Shown piece after piece: positions 9,312-19,490 of a stretch of DNA of 64,000 bases (within the stretch, counting starts at the first letter, position 1; every line of letters starts with the position of its first letter). The stretch is from NCBI GenBank assembly GCA_020354625.1, contig CP070651.1:3171776-3235775 (forward strand), written 5' to 3'. Both the position numbers and the translations under genes were made by a program. Source of the stretch: Trueperaceae bacterium (GTDB taxonomy: Bacteria; Deinococcota; Deinococci; Deinococcales; Trueperaceae). The notes beneath the pieces are model-generated. The model made no database searches. It was not told the DNA's origin and saw nothing but the letters and a program-made list of their open reading frames with translations.

Positions 9312-10280
9312 TTATCGGCCGATCTTGTCGGCCTTATCGAGCACTTCACTGATAATGTCATCAGGATCGGCCGCTTCGACTTCTGCCTCGAAGCTCAAAA
9401 GCAAGCGGTGGCGCAACGCAGCGGGTGCCGAGCGGCGGATGTCTTCGAGTTCGACGTTGGGCCGGCCTTCTGCCAGAGCGTACCCTTTGGCCGCAAGGAT
9501 CATCGCCTGCGCACCACGTGGACTCGCCCCGAGACGCACCAGTGGGTGTTGGTGGGTGGCGTCCACCAGGCCCACCACATACTCTAGCGCATGGCTTGCG
9601 ACGGGTACCGCGCGTAACATCGACTGCAACTCGAGCAGCTCTTCTCTGGTAAAGATCGGTTCGAGTACGGCCTCGCTGGAACCGGTGGTGGCCGCCAGGA
9701 TACGTTGCAAAGTGTGAGAATCGGGCCGGCGAATCATGACCTTGAACAGAAAGCGGTCCAACTGCGCTTCGGGTAACGGGTACGTCCCCTCCATCTCAAT
9801 AGGGTTTTGAGTCGCGAGCACCACAAAGGGCTCCGGCAAAGGGTAACTGGTTCCCGAGGCGGTCACCGCCCGCTCCTGCATGGCTTCCAGAAGAGCGGAT
9901 TGAGTTTTGGGAGTCGCGCGGTTGATCTCGTCTGCCAGTAACACGTTGGAGAAAACCGGACCCTGTTGAAATTCGAAACGAGACCCACTCGCAAGCTCGA
10001 TAAAGACTGTGGTTCCCGTCACATCTGCCGGCATCAGATCCGGCGTGAATTGGATGCGACCGAAGCTCAGATCGGTCGCTTCGGCAAAGGCACGAACCAG
10101 GCGCGTCTTCCCGAGACCAGGCGCCCCTTCGATCAGCACATGACCCCGTGCAAGCGAGGCGATCAGCAGATCCTCAACCACCTGCTCTTGCCCGATAATG
10201 ACCCTCCCGATAGCGTCCCGTAACGCCTTGAATTTTTCGGCAAAGGTCGAAAATTCGGCTTGTGTCTCGGTCCTATCCAT
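9312..10280 (-). CDS. MoxR-family AAA+ ATPase
   Basis: 322 residues. Walker A is GAPGLGKTRL (about residue 57), Walker B is VLLADEINRATPKTQ, and FVVLATQNPIEMEGTYPLPEAQLDRF contains the MoxR-specific sensor 1 and Arg-finger region. These ATPases remodel client proteins together with DUF58/VWA partners, here the gene 5 bp downstream. I place the start at the ATG at 10280, preceded by AAAGGGA; a GTG 16 codons upstream is also in frame. A TATAGT box on the minus strand at 10327-10332 would give a leader of about 40 nt. Confidence 0.9.
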   Translation of the reverse strand: MDRTETQAEFSTFAEKFKALRDAIGRVIIGQEQVVEDLLIASLARGHVLIEGAPGLGKTRLVRAFAEATDLSFGRIQFTPDLMPADVTGTTVFIELASGSRFEFQQGPVFSNVLLADEINRATPKTQSALLEAMQERAVTASGTSYPLPEPFVVLATQNPIEMEGTYPLPEAQLDRFLFKVMIRRPDSHTLQRILAATTGSSEAVLEPIFTREELLELQSMLRAVPVASHALEYVVGLVDATHQHPLVRLGASPRGAQAMILAAKGYALAEGRPNVELEDIRRSAPAALRHRLLLSFEAEVEAADPDDIISEVLDKADKIGR

Positions 10281-10326
10281 CGTGTCCCTTTCGGTGTCTA
10301 CGTAACCAAAACTCCTTCTTACGTAC

Positions 10327-10332
10327 ACTATA
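10327..10332 (-). promoter_or_regulatory. Probable -10 element for the moxR-DUF58 operon
   Basis: Read on the minus strand this is TATAGT, followed by a leader with AAAGGGA before the moxR ATG. It lies back to back with the leaderless promoter of the acetyltransferase gene on the plus strand. No good -35 hexamer is visible. Confidence 0.4.
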
Positions 10333-10411
10333 ACGCCAGACTTTCAGCATCCGTGGCCTCCCAGACTGCTTTTCCTACTGCCAATTTCACGAAAAGCCAC
10401 GCCCGTCACGG

Positions 10412-10417
10412 TAAACT
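10412..10417 (+). promoter_or_regulatory. Leaderless -10 element of the acetyltransferase gene
   Basis: TAAACT ends 7 nt before the ATG at 10425, with no Shine-Dalgarno sequence between. Transcription would begin at or next to the start codon. Confidence 0.5.
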
Positions 10418-10424
10418 ATTGAAT

Positions 10425-10976
10425 ATGAGGCCAGGGTATGGACGCGTTTCCTTGAAGCCTCTGAACGAACTCGACCAGCGCGCGTGGAGACGCGTCCAAG
10501 CGCACTTCAGGGACCCCGAAATCGCTCATCTCAATGGGACTCCACCGAACCGTCTACCGCTCTGGCTCTTGAAGCGCATCCTCAAAGCCGAAGGCCGACG
10601 CGCCGACCGTGAGACGTTTGGAATCTTCGACGAAACCGGTCAATACATCGGAACGATCGAGCTCTACGATATCCGCTATGCCAGCGCAACCCTGGGGATC
10701 ATCATCGGTGAGCGGAGTCACTGGGGTCGAGGGTACGGCCCGGAAGCCATGCACGCCTTGCTCGATTACGCCTTTCACGCTCTCGACCTCGAAAACATCC
10801 GGCTGAGCGCCTTTGCCGACAACCTCCGTGCCCTCTCAGCGTACGAGAAGGTCGGCTTCCAGGAGATCCGGCGCGTCAAGGCGTCAGGGGGCCGTGTCGA
10901 TGTTCAGATGGAGATCCGGAAACGGGACTGGCTTGCGCACGCCGGCACGAGCGCCGCGATGCCTTCAGAAGGGTAG
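10425..10976 (+). CDS. GNAT-family N-acetyltransferase (RimJ/RimL type)
   Basis: 183 residues of the Acetyltransf_3 type. Visible motifs are the strand GTIELYDIR, the acetyl-CoA pyrophosphate loop GRGYGPEAMHALLDYAF and the C-terminal NLRALSAYEKVGFQE. Members acetylate protein N termini, ribosomal proteins, aminoglycosides or small amines using acetyl-CoA; the acceptor is not predictable here. The ATG at 10425 is chosen because homology begins there and a TAAACT box lies 7 nt upstream, although the frame is open for 55 codons more. The next small gene starts 6 bp after the stop. Confidence 0.85.
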   Translation: MRPGYGRVSLKPLNELDQRAWRRVQAHFRDPEIAHLNGTPPNRLPLWLLKRILKAEGRRADRETFGIFDETGQYIGTIELYDIRYASATLGIIIGERSHWGRGYGPEAMHALLDYAFHALDLENIRLSAFADNLRALSAYEKVGFQEIRRVKASGGRVDVQMEIRKRDWLAHAGTSAAMPSEG

Positions 10977-10982
10977 TCCGGC

Positions 10983-11213
10983 GTGCGAGCGATCCACCTC
11001 CGAATCATCCTGCTGCTCATCAGCGTAACCCTACTGACCGCAATCGCCCTCTCACTCACGCGAAATACGCGCTTGGGCATCGAAGAAACAAATGGCGCAA
11101 GCGGGGCTTTGACCGTGGAGACGACCTTGCCCAATGCGACTTGTCAGAAGGTGCTTACGACCACCTTCCCCTTTGTAACGATTCGATGCAAAGAGCTGCA
11201 AGGCCTTGACTAA
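10983..11213 (+). CDS. Small membrane-anchored protein of unknown function
   Basis: 76 residues beginning with GTG just after the acetyltransferase. Residues 6-25 are a hydrophobic helix after a basic start (MRAIHLR), fitting a signal anchor, and no Ala-x-Ala cleavage site is obvious. The tail of about 50 residues would lie outside the membrane; it has two Cys (CQKVLTTTFPFVTIRC) that could form a disulfide. The TAA overlaps the convergent uvrC stop by 3 bp, so the ORF exactly fills the gap between two genes, which favours a real gene. I recognise no family. Confidence 0.55.
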   Translation: MRAIHLRIILLLISVTLLTAIALSLTRNTRLGIEETNGASGALTVETTLPNATCQKVLTTTFPFVTIRCKELQGLD

Positions 11214-12994
11214 GCACCCGCAAAATAGTCCTTGACCGCCTCGGCTGCTGCCACGCCCATACCTGGGATGGTAGCTAGGTCTTCCAACTTGGCCATCTTG
11301 ATCTGATCGATGCTCGAGAAGTGTGCGAGAAGCGCATCCCGGCGCTTGGGACCGATACCGGGGATCTCTTCGAGGATACTCCGGGTCATGGCTCGCCCGC
11401 GGCGCTGCCGGTTATACCCCACTGCAGTCCGGTGAGCTTCATCTCTCACACTCACCAGCAACCTCAGAGCCGGATGCGTTTCGGGGACGAGGATCTCGGG
11501 CCCTGATTCACGAATGATGGCTTCACGCTTCTTGGCGAGACCGAGCATTGGGATGTCGATCCCAGCGTCGTCGAGCGCTCGCCGAGCCGCGCTCAACTGC
11601 CCCTTGCCACCGTCGATGAGAAGCAAGTCGGGGAGGGGTAAGCTGTCGGCCAACGACCCGGTAAAGCGGCGATGTACAGCCTGATGCATACTGTAGAAGT
11701 CGTCCGGTTTATCCAGACCACGGATTCGGATTCGGCGATACTCCGACTTCCTGGCCCTGCCCCCTTCGAAAACGACTAAGCTGGCAACGGTGTGACTCCC
11801 CATCAGGTTGCTGATATCGAACCCTTCTATACGGTAAGGCGGGTGCACGAGAGAGGCGAGATGCTGAAGCTCGCTCACGCCCGGCGCCTCCCCACGACGC
11901 TCCAACAGAGCGAGTTCGGCCTCGACACCCGTACGTGCATTGCGTTCGGCCATCTCCATCAGTTCCAGTTTGTCGCCCCGTTGCGGAGTTCGCAGCTCCA
12001 CCTTCTTTTGCGAGACCTGGCGTAAAAAAGCCTGCCACACTTCTACATCGAGATCGCTTTCAGGCACGAGCACCAGGGGCGGGAGATGAGTGGCCTGACG
12101 ATAATAGTCCACCATGAACGCCTCGAGAATCTCGGTGTGGGAGGCATCGCTCGCGTTGGTCAAGAATCGTTTATCCCGACCGATCACTCGTCCCCTACGC
12201 ATCTGAAAGAGCTGCACCATGGCGTAGTTTCCCGCCTGAGCCAGGCCGAGGAAGTCGAGGTCTTCAGCCCGCACCTTGGCAACCTCACCACCACCTACCA
12301 AACGCTGTAACGCTTGCAGCCGGTCGCGATAAACAGTAGCCAACTCGAAATCCTTCCGACCGGCAGCAGCCCTCATCTGCTCTTCGAGAGAGTCGATGAC
12401 GTCTCCCATCCGCCCCTCGAGAAATGCCCGGACCTGCTCGACGACTCGAGCGTACACAGCCGGGGTAGTCTCCCCCACACAAGGCGCCAGACAGCGACCC
12501 ATGTGAAAACGCAAACAAGGCTTTTTGCGCTTTTGCATGGGGCTGCCACTGTTTTCTCGCAGCGGGAAGATCGAGGCGATAAGCTCCCTAACCTGGCGAA
12601 CCGCACCGGGATTCGGATAGGGTCCGAAGTAGATTCCACCATCGGGTAAAACCCGGCGCGTGAACTCCAACTTGGGATAGGTCTCGTGGGTGAGCTTGAG
12701 AAAGGGGTAGCTCTTGTCGTCTTTTAAAAGGACGTTGTAGTGCGGTTTGTGGCGCTTGATCAAGTTCGCTTCCAAGATCAGCGCTTCGACTTCGTTCTTG
12801 GTGACGATGAACTCCAAGCGCTCCGCCTCATGTGCAATACGCTTCGCCTTGGACTCAGCACTCCTGCCGAAGTAGCTGGCCACCCGACTGCGCAGGTTGA
12901 CGGCCTTGCCTACATAGATCACGGTACCGTCTTGATGGTGGTACAGGTAACAGCCTGGCTGGATGGGTAAGACGGGGAGATCGTCACGCGTCAT
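11210..12994 (-). CDS. uvrC: Excinuclease ABC subunit C
   Basis: 594 residues, normal length. It makes both incisions around bulky DNA lesions in nucleotide excision repair. In order: a GIY-YIG nuclease (GCYLYHHQDGTVIYVGKA, about residues 12-90), a Cys cluster (CLRFHMGRCLAPC), the UVR helical hairpin (about 200-235), the RNase H-like second nuclease with FDISNLMGS and LLIDGGKGQLSAA, and a C-terminal helix-hairpin-helix pair (IPGIGPKRRDALL, IPGMGVAAAEAV). It starts 30 bp after the E2 gene stop on the same strand and may be read through from the bkd operon. No clear ribosome-binding site precedes the ATG. Confidence 0.97.
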   Translation of the reverse strand: MTRDDLPVLPIQPGCYLYHHQDGTVIYVGKAVNLRSRVASYFGRSAESKAKRIAHEAERLEFIVTKNEVEALILEANLIKRHKPHYNVLLKDDKSYPFLKLTHETYPKLEFTRRVLPDGGIYFGPYPNPGAVRQVRELIASIFPLRENSGSPMQKRKKPCLRFHMGRCLAPCVGETTPAVYARVVEQVRAFLEGRMGDVIDSLEEQMRAAAGRKDFELATVYRDRLQALQRLVGGGEVAKVRAEDLDFLGLAQAGNYAMVQLFQMRRGRVIGRDKRFLTNASDASHTEILEAFMVDYYRQATHLPPLVLVPESDLDVEVWQAFLRQVSQKKVELRTPQRGDKLELMEMAERNARTGVEAELALLERRGEAPGVSELQHLASLVHPPYRIEGFDISNLMGSHTVASLVVFEGGRARKSEYRRIRIRGLDKPDDFYSMHQAVHRRFTGSLADSLPLPDLLLIDGGKGQLSAARRALDDAGIDIPMLGLAKKREAIIRESGPEILVPETHPALRLLVSVRDEAHRTAVGYNRQRRGRAMTRSILEEIPGIGPKRRDALLAHFSSIDQIKMAKLEDLATIPGMGVAAAEAVKDYFAGA

Positions 12995-13024
12995 GGGGTT
13001 TTCCGGGTACGCTTTTCGCCCTTC

Positions 13025-14389
13025 CTAGTCTTCGAGCAGCAGCGCTTCAGGGCTCTCGAGGAGCTCGATCACATGTCCGGTGAACTGGGCAGCTTCCGCC
13101 CCGTCGACGAGACGATGGTCGAAAGACAGGCTCAAATAGAGCATCTGCCGGGCGGCGATGGTGTCATCTGCCAAAACCACCGGCCGCTTCTTGATCGAGT
13201 GAACGCCGAGAATGGCTGCCTCTGGCACGTTGATGATCGGAAAGCTAAAGAGCCCCCCCAGGTTTCCGATGTTGGTGACCGAAAAGGTGCCATCTCCGAC
13301 ATCATTCGGCTCGAGCCGGCCCTGCCGGGCCTTGTCGGCGACAGCGCGCACCTCGGCCGCGAGGTCGAGCAGGCTCTTTCGATCGACGTCTCTGACGACA
13401 GGCACCACCAAGCCGGGCTCGGTAGCGACCGCGATGCCCAGGTGATAGTAATACTTACGAACGATTTCACCGGCCGACTCGTCCATGCAAGCGTTGATCA
13501 TCGGGAAAGCCTTGAGCCCCGACACTACCGCCTTCATGACAAACGGTAAGTAAGACAACCTGACCCCCCGCTTTTCTGCACGCGGCAGGAGACGCTTTCT
13601 CATCGCCACCAACTCGGTCACATCGGCCTCGTCGACGTGCAGGGTACGTACCGACTCGAGGTGCGATGCCATCATCTGATTGGCAATGGCGCGCCTGAGG
13701 CCACGGAAGGGGATGCGCTCTTCACGCGCTGCCGCGTCAACGGGGGCGTGCACGGACCTGCTCGCCGGGGTAGGCATGACCCGAACCCCCTGTTCGACCT
13801 CATCGTAGTAGGCCCTTACGTCCTCGATACGGATCCGACCGTTCGGCCCGCTGCCCTGAACCGATTCGATATCGATTCCGAGTGTTCGCGCCAATTTTCT
13901 GGCTGCGGGTACTGCCAGCACGCGCCCATACGGGCCTGTGACCCGCTTCCCTGGTTCAGGTGGACTGCCACGACCCCCACCGTGGACGCGCAAATAGGGT
14001 TCTTGCACCTCGCTCGACGGCGTAAAGAGGCTTAGTGCTTCACCGTCATCGTGCTCCTCGACCAGTACCGGTTCGACGAGCGAACGCTCCTCTCGCGCCT
14101 GAAACGGGGGCTGTGCTTGAGATGCCGCACTCCCCTGCTGGTCTGTATCTTCGCGGCTAGCGAAACGGGCGATGGGCTCGTGAACGGGGACCACATCCCC
14201 CTCTTTGACAAGGTGCCTTTCAAGTACACCGGCATAGGGGCTGGGTAACTCCACGGTTACCTTGTCGGTCATCACTTCGACCAGCGGCTGATCCTCTTCG
14301 ACGGTTTCACCCTCGGCAACGAGCCACTTGATGATTTCACCCTCAACCACCGACTCGGCAAGTTCCGGCATTCGAAATTCTCTGGCCAT
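13025..14389 (-). CDS. bkdB: Branched-chain 2-oxo acid dehydrogenase E2 (dihydrolipoyl acyltransferase)
   Basis: 454 residues. One lipoyl domain (residues 1-80, lipoyl Lys43 in MTDKVTVE), a linker, a peripheral subunit-binding domain (about 145-185, AVPAARKLARTLGID), a second linker, and the catalytic acyltransferase domain ending with SFDHRLVDGAEAAQF, which holds the active His and Asp. E2 forms the complex core and transfers the acyl group from the lipoyl arm to CoA. Genes for E1beta and E1alpha precede it on the same strand; E3 (lpd) is absent here and is probably shared from elsewhere. A gap of 185 bp separates it from E1beta. Confidence 0.92.
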   Translation of the reverse strand: MAREFRMPELAESVVEGEIIKWLVAEGETVEEDQPLVEVMTDKVTVELPSPYAGVLERHLVKEGDVVPVHEPIARFASREDTDQQGSAASQAQPPFQAREERSLVEPVLVEEHDDGEALSLFTPSSEVQEPYLRVHGGGRGSPPEPGKRVTGPYGRVLAVPAARKLARTLGIDIESVQGSGPNGRIRIEDVRAYYDEVEQGVRVMPTPASRSVHAPVDAAAREERIPFRGLRRAIANQMMASHLESVRTLHVDEADVTELVAMRKRLLPRAEKRGVRLSYLPFVMKAVVSGLKAFPMINACMDESAGEIVRKYYYHLGIAVATEPGLVVPVVRDVDRKSLLDLAAEVRAVADKARQGRLEPNDVGDGTFSVTNIGNLGGLFSFPIINVPEAAILGVHSIKKRPVVLADDTIAARQMLYLSLSFDHRLVDGAEAAQFTGHVIELLESPEALLLED

Positions 14390-14574
14390 GGCGTCTCCTC
14401 GTTATACCAGTTCACCAGACCCTGGGTCGTACCACAAGATCCCGAACCGCATTCATAAGATACGGTGTTCAACCGACGAGTGCTACCAGCGTAGCAGGGT
14501 CGTCCCCACCAAAAAGTCGTACCGAACGGTATCGGTGAGAGATTATCCGGCTCTGCCAGATGAAAACCCCTCCC

Positions 14575-15549
14575 TCAGTAGCTCAACACCTTCTGCACCG
14601 CCTTCAAGATCCGGTTGGGACCCGGCAAATACTCCCGGTCATACGCATAAGGATAAGGCGTATCGAAACCCGTGACGCGTATCGGAGGTGCGAGCAACGC
14701 ATCCAAGATCTCTTCAGTAAGGGTGGCAGACACCTCGCTCATGAAGTTGGCCATACGAGGGGCCTCGCTGACAAGCACCACCCGTCCCACCCTGGCCACC
14801 GAGCGGCAGACGGTCGTTTTATCCCAAGGGAGGAGCGAACGGAGGTCGATCACCTCAGCCGAGATACCCTGTTCGTGGAGTGCATCGGCGGCTTTCAACG
14901 TCTCTGCCATTGTGGCGCCGTAGGAGACCAGTACCACATCGTCCCCTTTTCTGCGGAGATGGGCCTTGCCGAACTCGATGCAGTAGTCCTCTTCCGGCAC
15001 CTCTTCTTTGATCGCCCGGTAGAGCCTTTTCGGCTCCATGAAGACTACCGGATCGTCATCGCGAATCGCAGTTTTGAGGAGGCCTTTGGTATCGTGCGGG
15101 GTCGATGGATAGACGACCTTGAGGCCTGGGGTGTGAACAAAGTGCGTCTCGGGGCTCTGGGAGTGGTGATGCCCCCCTTTGACACCTCCCCCGGCCGGCA
15201 TGCGGATCACCATGGGAGCACTAAACTGACCGCCGGAACGGTAGCGCAGTTTGGCAGCCTGGGACACCAGTTGATCGAAGCCCGGAAAGATGTAATCGGC
15301 GAACTGAATCTCCGCCACCGGCCTGAGACCGTGAACAGCCATGCCTACGGCCGCGCCGATAATGGCCGCTTCAGATAGGGGCGTATCGATGACACGATCA
15401 GGCCCATACTTCTGGAAGAGCGCCTCGGTGGCCAGGAACACGCCCCCACGCTTGCCGACATCTTCACCCAGAATCACCACCCGGTCGTCTCGTCGCATCT
15501 CCTCGTCGAGGGTATGCGCAATGGTCTGTACGATCGTCGCCAAGCCCAC
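14575..15549 (-). CDS. bkdA2: 2-oxo acid dehydrogenase E1 beta subunit (branched-chain type)
   Basis: 324 residues, the normal size for E1beta. Motifs include [15 protein letters not shown] near the N terminus, [38 protein letters not shown] and [17 protein letters not shown]. With E1alpha it forms the thiamin-diphosphate heterotetramer that decarboxylates branched-chain 2-oxo acids and acylates the lipoyl group of E2. The start is a GTG with ACGGAG 7 nt upstream; it begins 50 bp after the E1alpha stop. Confidence 0.93.
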   Translation of the reverse strand: MGLATIVQTIAHTLDEEMRRDDRVVILGEDVGKRGGVFLATEALFQKYGPDRVIDTPLSEAAIIGAAVGMAVHGLRPVAEIQFADYIFPGFDQLVSQAAKLRYRSGGQFSAPMVIRMPAGGGVKGGHHHSQSPETHFVHTPGLKVVYPSTPHDTKGLLKTAIRDDDPVVFMEPKRLYRAIKEEVPEEDYCIEFGKAHLRRKGDDVVLVSYGATMAETLKAADALHEQGISAEVIDLRSLLPWDKTTVCRSVARVGRVVLVSEAPRMANFMSEVSATLTEEILDALLAPPIRVTGFDTPYPYAYDREYLPGPNRILKAVQKVLSY

Positions 15550-15599
15550 AGAATGCTCCGTCCGTCATCAGGTGGCCAGATTGTAATACCACCCAAAGG

Positions 15600-16742
<1,143 letters not shown>

Positions 16743-16810
16743 TCATCCTGCCAGATCGGGAGGTTGTACATCGGCACCCGCCGGCAGCCCGGGGAGAAAG
16801 AGCCTGGAAG

Positions 16811-16850
16811 ACGTGTAGGTCGAGGCTACCACCCGCATCGACCTGCACGT
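16811..16850. promoter_or_regulatory. 13-bp inverted repeat at the predicted bkd transcription start
   Basis: ACGTGTAGGTCGA (16811-16823) and TCGACCTGCACGT (16838-16850) are inverted copies with one A/G difference (a G-U pair in RNA), separated by 14 nt. On the minus strand the repeat begins about 7 nt after a TATAAT box, so it would be either an operator next to the start site or a hairpin at the very 5' end of the mRNA. Confidence 0.6.
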
Positions 16851-16857
16851 GTAGCGA

Positions 16858-16863
16858 ATTATA
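16858..16863 (-). promoter_or_regulatory. -10 element of the bkd operon
   Basis: On the minus strand this reads TATAAT, matching the consensus. The upstream TCGAAT at 16-nt spacing is a weak -35. It implies a 5' leader of about 155 nt before bkdA1. The rest of the 338-bp gap between bkdA1 and the plus-strand membrane gene shows no coding potential; TACACT at 16911-16916 may serve the plus-strand gene. Confidence 0.55.
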
Positions 16864-17032
16864 CAGAAAGACTCTGTAGATTCGACGGAAGTGGTCCGCT
16901 CAGAATCCGCTACACTAAACTATAGATGAGGCTTGGACATCTACGGAGAAGATGGTCTCGTACCTTCCCAAGTTTCGCCTGCAGACCACAACGCTGCTCT
17001 CCAAACCGACGTGCCTTAAGGGGGAGTCGACC

Positions 17033-17845
17033 ATGAAAAACCAACAGCTCATCGCATACGCACTGATCGCCATCGGAGCTGTCACCCTGTTAACGCGTAT
17101 CAACTTCTTGGCACAGTGGCTCTGGATCGGCCTGATCGCAGTAGGTTTCTTGGCAGCCTATCTCAACAAGAGGCAGTACGGATTTTTGGTGGCCGGTTCG
17201 ATTCTCACCGGTATCGCGTTCGGCATCATGCTCGAGCGTAGCTTGGGCTCCGGCGCGTTTCTCATCAGCCTCGGGTTCGGCTGTATCGCCATCGACCAGG
17301 TGGAACGCAGAGACAATCGCTGGCCCAGATCGCTCGGTGGGCTGTTGATCGCCTTGGGCATCTTCGCCGGGCTGCTCGACTCGGGCTTCTTTGCTTCGGC
17401 GTGGTTCCCCCTCATCCTGATCGCCCTGGGCATCTTCCTCTTTATCCGCCGTCAGCGCAGCGGAGCGGGGCAACGTCCCTTCTCGACTTTCCCGATACCC
17501 GACATCACCGTCCCAGCAGAACCGGCACCGGTCGAGACCGAGAGCCCCCTTCAAGAAGAGGGGGTCACCGCGCAACCGGAGCTGCAGGGGTCTTCGCAAG
17601 ATGAGAACGAAACGGCTCTCGACGAAACGACCCAACACCGCCTGCAGATTCTGGAAGGGTGGCGCCGCGACCGAGCCGAGCGCGACAATCGAGCCCCCTA
17701 CCTCATTCTCAACAACGAGACGCTCGGGTTGGTGGCGCAGGCGAACCCGAAGACGCTCGAGGCGCTCTTGGCGATCAAGGGCATCGGACCGGTCAAGCTC
17801 GAACGCTATGGGCCCGACATCCTCGACGTGTTGAAAGACTCTTAG
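17033..17845 (+). CDS. Membrane protein with a C-terminal HRDC domain
   Basis: 270 residues. Residues 1-145 form about six short hydrophobic helices (LIAIGAVTLLTRINFL, WLWIGLIAVGFLAAYL, YGFLVAGSILTGIAF, then FLISLGFGCIAI, SLGGLLIALGIFAGLL, WFPLILIALGIFLFI) like the LiaI/LiaF transmembrane region. A charged Pro-rich linker (about 146-195) leads to residues 196-268, which match an HRDC domain: HRLQILEGWRRDRAE, a hydrophobic turn, then ALLAIKGIGPVKLERYGPDILDVL. HRDC domains bind nucleic acid in RecQ and RNase D; on a membrane protein they are unusual. The start at 17033 has GGGGAG 6 nt upstream. Function unknown. Confidence 0.75.
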   Translation: MKNQQLIAYALIAIGAVTLLTRINFLAQWLWIGLIAVGFLAAYLNKRQYGFLVAGSILTGIAFGIMLERSLGSGAFLISLGFGCIAIDQVERRDNRWPRSLGGLLIALGIFAGLLDSGFFASAWFPLILIALGIFLFIRRQRSGAGQRPFSTFPIPDITVPAEPAPVETESPLQEEGVTAQPELQGSSQDENETALDETTQHRLQILEGWRRDRAERDNRAPYLILNNETLGLVAQANPKTLEALLAIKGIGPVKLERYGPDILDVLKDS

Positions 17846-18015
17846 GGCGCCCTAGAGAGTCTCGCCACATGTACCTAGCCCTCACAACACCACTACCGAA
17901 CACAGCACCACCTACCGAGGGATTAAGGTCGTTTTATCGCTTCACGCCATCAGAGGGCGCGGCCATATCTACGTTGTTGGAGGATCCCACCGACATCGTG
18001 GTTTGGTGGTAGGAC

Positions 18016-19272
18016 ATGGATTCAGCAACTCCTATCTGGTCGCTTCTCAGCGCTGCACTTCTGGGACTGCTCATCGGTCTTGAGCGGGAGCGAAAGCGCA
18101 ACTTACTCGGCTCGATCGTCGCTGGCGTGCGCACCTTTCCACTCATCGCCCTGATTGGATCCAGTGTCGGACAGCTATCGGCTTTCACACCTCTTCTGCC
18201 CATCGCAGGCTTTCTCGCCATCACCACTTTGATCGGTCTTGCGTACTGGCGATCCTCGGAAGGTGAAAAGATGGGGGCTACGACCGAGGTCGCGGCCTTG
18301 GTAGCCTTCGGTCTCGGGGTGTTGGCGGGCTATGGGGAGTTCGTGGTAGCGCTAGCCGGAGCCGTCATCACCACAGGGATCCTCTCCCTGCGCGAAGAGC
18401 TTCGCAGTTTCGTAGGAGCGATCACCCGTGAAGATCTCTTCGCCACCGTGCAATTCCTGGCGCTCTCCCTCGTCATCCTCCCGCTCGTACCGAACCGATC
18501 CTTGGGTCCTTGGGGGGTGTGGAATCCTCGCACCATCTGGCTGTTGGTAGTGCTGATCTCCGGTATCTCCTTTGTAGGTTACATCGCCACAAAGATCGTC
18601 GGCACCCGACGGGGCATCGGCATAAGCGGGCTACTCGGAGGCCTGGCCTCCAGCACAGCGGTTACGCTCTCGTTCAGCGAGCAGAGCAGGAAACAGACCG
18701 ACCTCAGCCACCTCTACTCGGTCGGTGTGTTCGGCGCATCGGCCATAGCAGCCCCCAGATTGCTGTTCCTGATCGGGGTGGTGCAGCCTGCCTTGATCCC
18801 CTACGCCCTCGTTCCGCTCGGTACACTCTTGCTCATCCCTACCCTGATGGGTCTGATCATGGCAAAACGGCTCTCCGCAACCGAGATCGAGAGCATTCAG
18901 CTTACCAATCCCTTCGAACTCAGACCCGCCCTCCAATTTGCTGCCCTTTTCGTTCTCATCTTACTCCTGACTCGAGCGGCAGACGAATTTTTCGGCCAAG
19001 AGGGACTGTATCTGGCGATCGTGCTGGCCGGCGTGACACAGCTCGACGCCGTTACGTTGTCACTTGGGAAGCAGATTGGCGGAGGTCTCGATTATCACGT
19101 GGCCTCCAAAAGCCTCGCCATCGCCATCGCCAGCAACAACGTCTTCAAGGCCGCTTTGGCTCTGGCGATCGGAAGCCGCCCGTTTGGTCGCATCGTCACC
19201 GGCACCTTACTCCTCACCGCCTTGGGCTGCATCGCGGTCACCTGGTTCCTCTTGCCCCGACTGCCGCTCTGA
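18016..19272 (+). CDS. MgtC/SapB-DUF4010 family membrane protein
   Basis: 418 residues with about 12 hydrophobic helices. The start (SAALLGLLIGLERERK) has the MgtC/SapB N-terminal signature with its conserved GLERE; the second half (GISGLLGGLASSTAVTLSFSEQSR, then AVTLSLGKQI) matches DUF4010. MgtC-like proteins are linked to magnesium homeostasis and membrane-potential control, but members with a DUF4010 tail are uncharacterised. The ATG has GGTAGG just upstream. It is separate from the HRDC gene by 170 bp, in which a 12-bp palindrome (TAGGGCGCCCTA) overlaps the stop of the preceding gene. Confidence 0.85.
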   Translation: MDSATPIWSLLSAALLGLLIGLERERKRNLLGSIVAGVRTFPLIALIGSSVGQLSAFTPLLPIAGFLAITTLIGLAYWRSSEGEKMGATTEVAALVAFGLGVLAGYGEFVVALAGAVITTGILSLREELRSFVGAITREDLFATVQFLALSLVILPLVPNRSLGPWGVWNPRTIWLLVVLISGISFVGYIATKIVGTRRGIGISGLLGGLASSTAVTLSFSEQSRKQTDLSHLYSVGVFGASAIAAPRLLFLIGVVQPALIPYALVPLGTLLLIPTLMGLIMAKRLSATEIESIQLTNPFELRPALQFAALFVLILLLTRAADEFFGQEGLYLAIVLAGVTQLDAVTLSLGKQIGGGLDYHVASKSLAIAIASNNVFKAALALAIGSRPFGRIVTGTLLLTALGCIAVTWFLLPRLPL

Positions 19273-19490
19273 CCAGGGGTTTGCTGGTTTATCTGTGGGA
19301 TCAGACCGGCGTCCTCTACCACGGAAACTTCAACCCCGACGGGATATTCGTGGGGTAAAATGGAAATCTATCGTGGGGACGACACGTTTCCCCTTGAGGC
19401 GACAGGTCTAGGAAAATGCGTGTGCCCGGATAATGCTTCACCTCTAACAGGCGCAGCGAGCGGGCTGTTGACGGGCTTAATGGAGGACTG

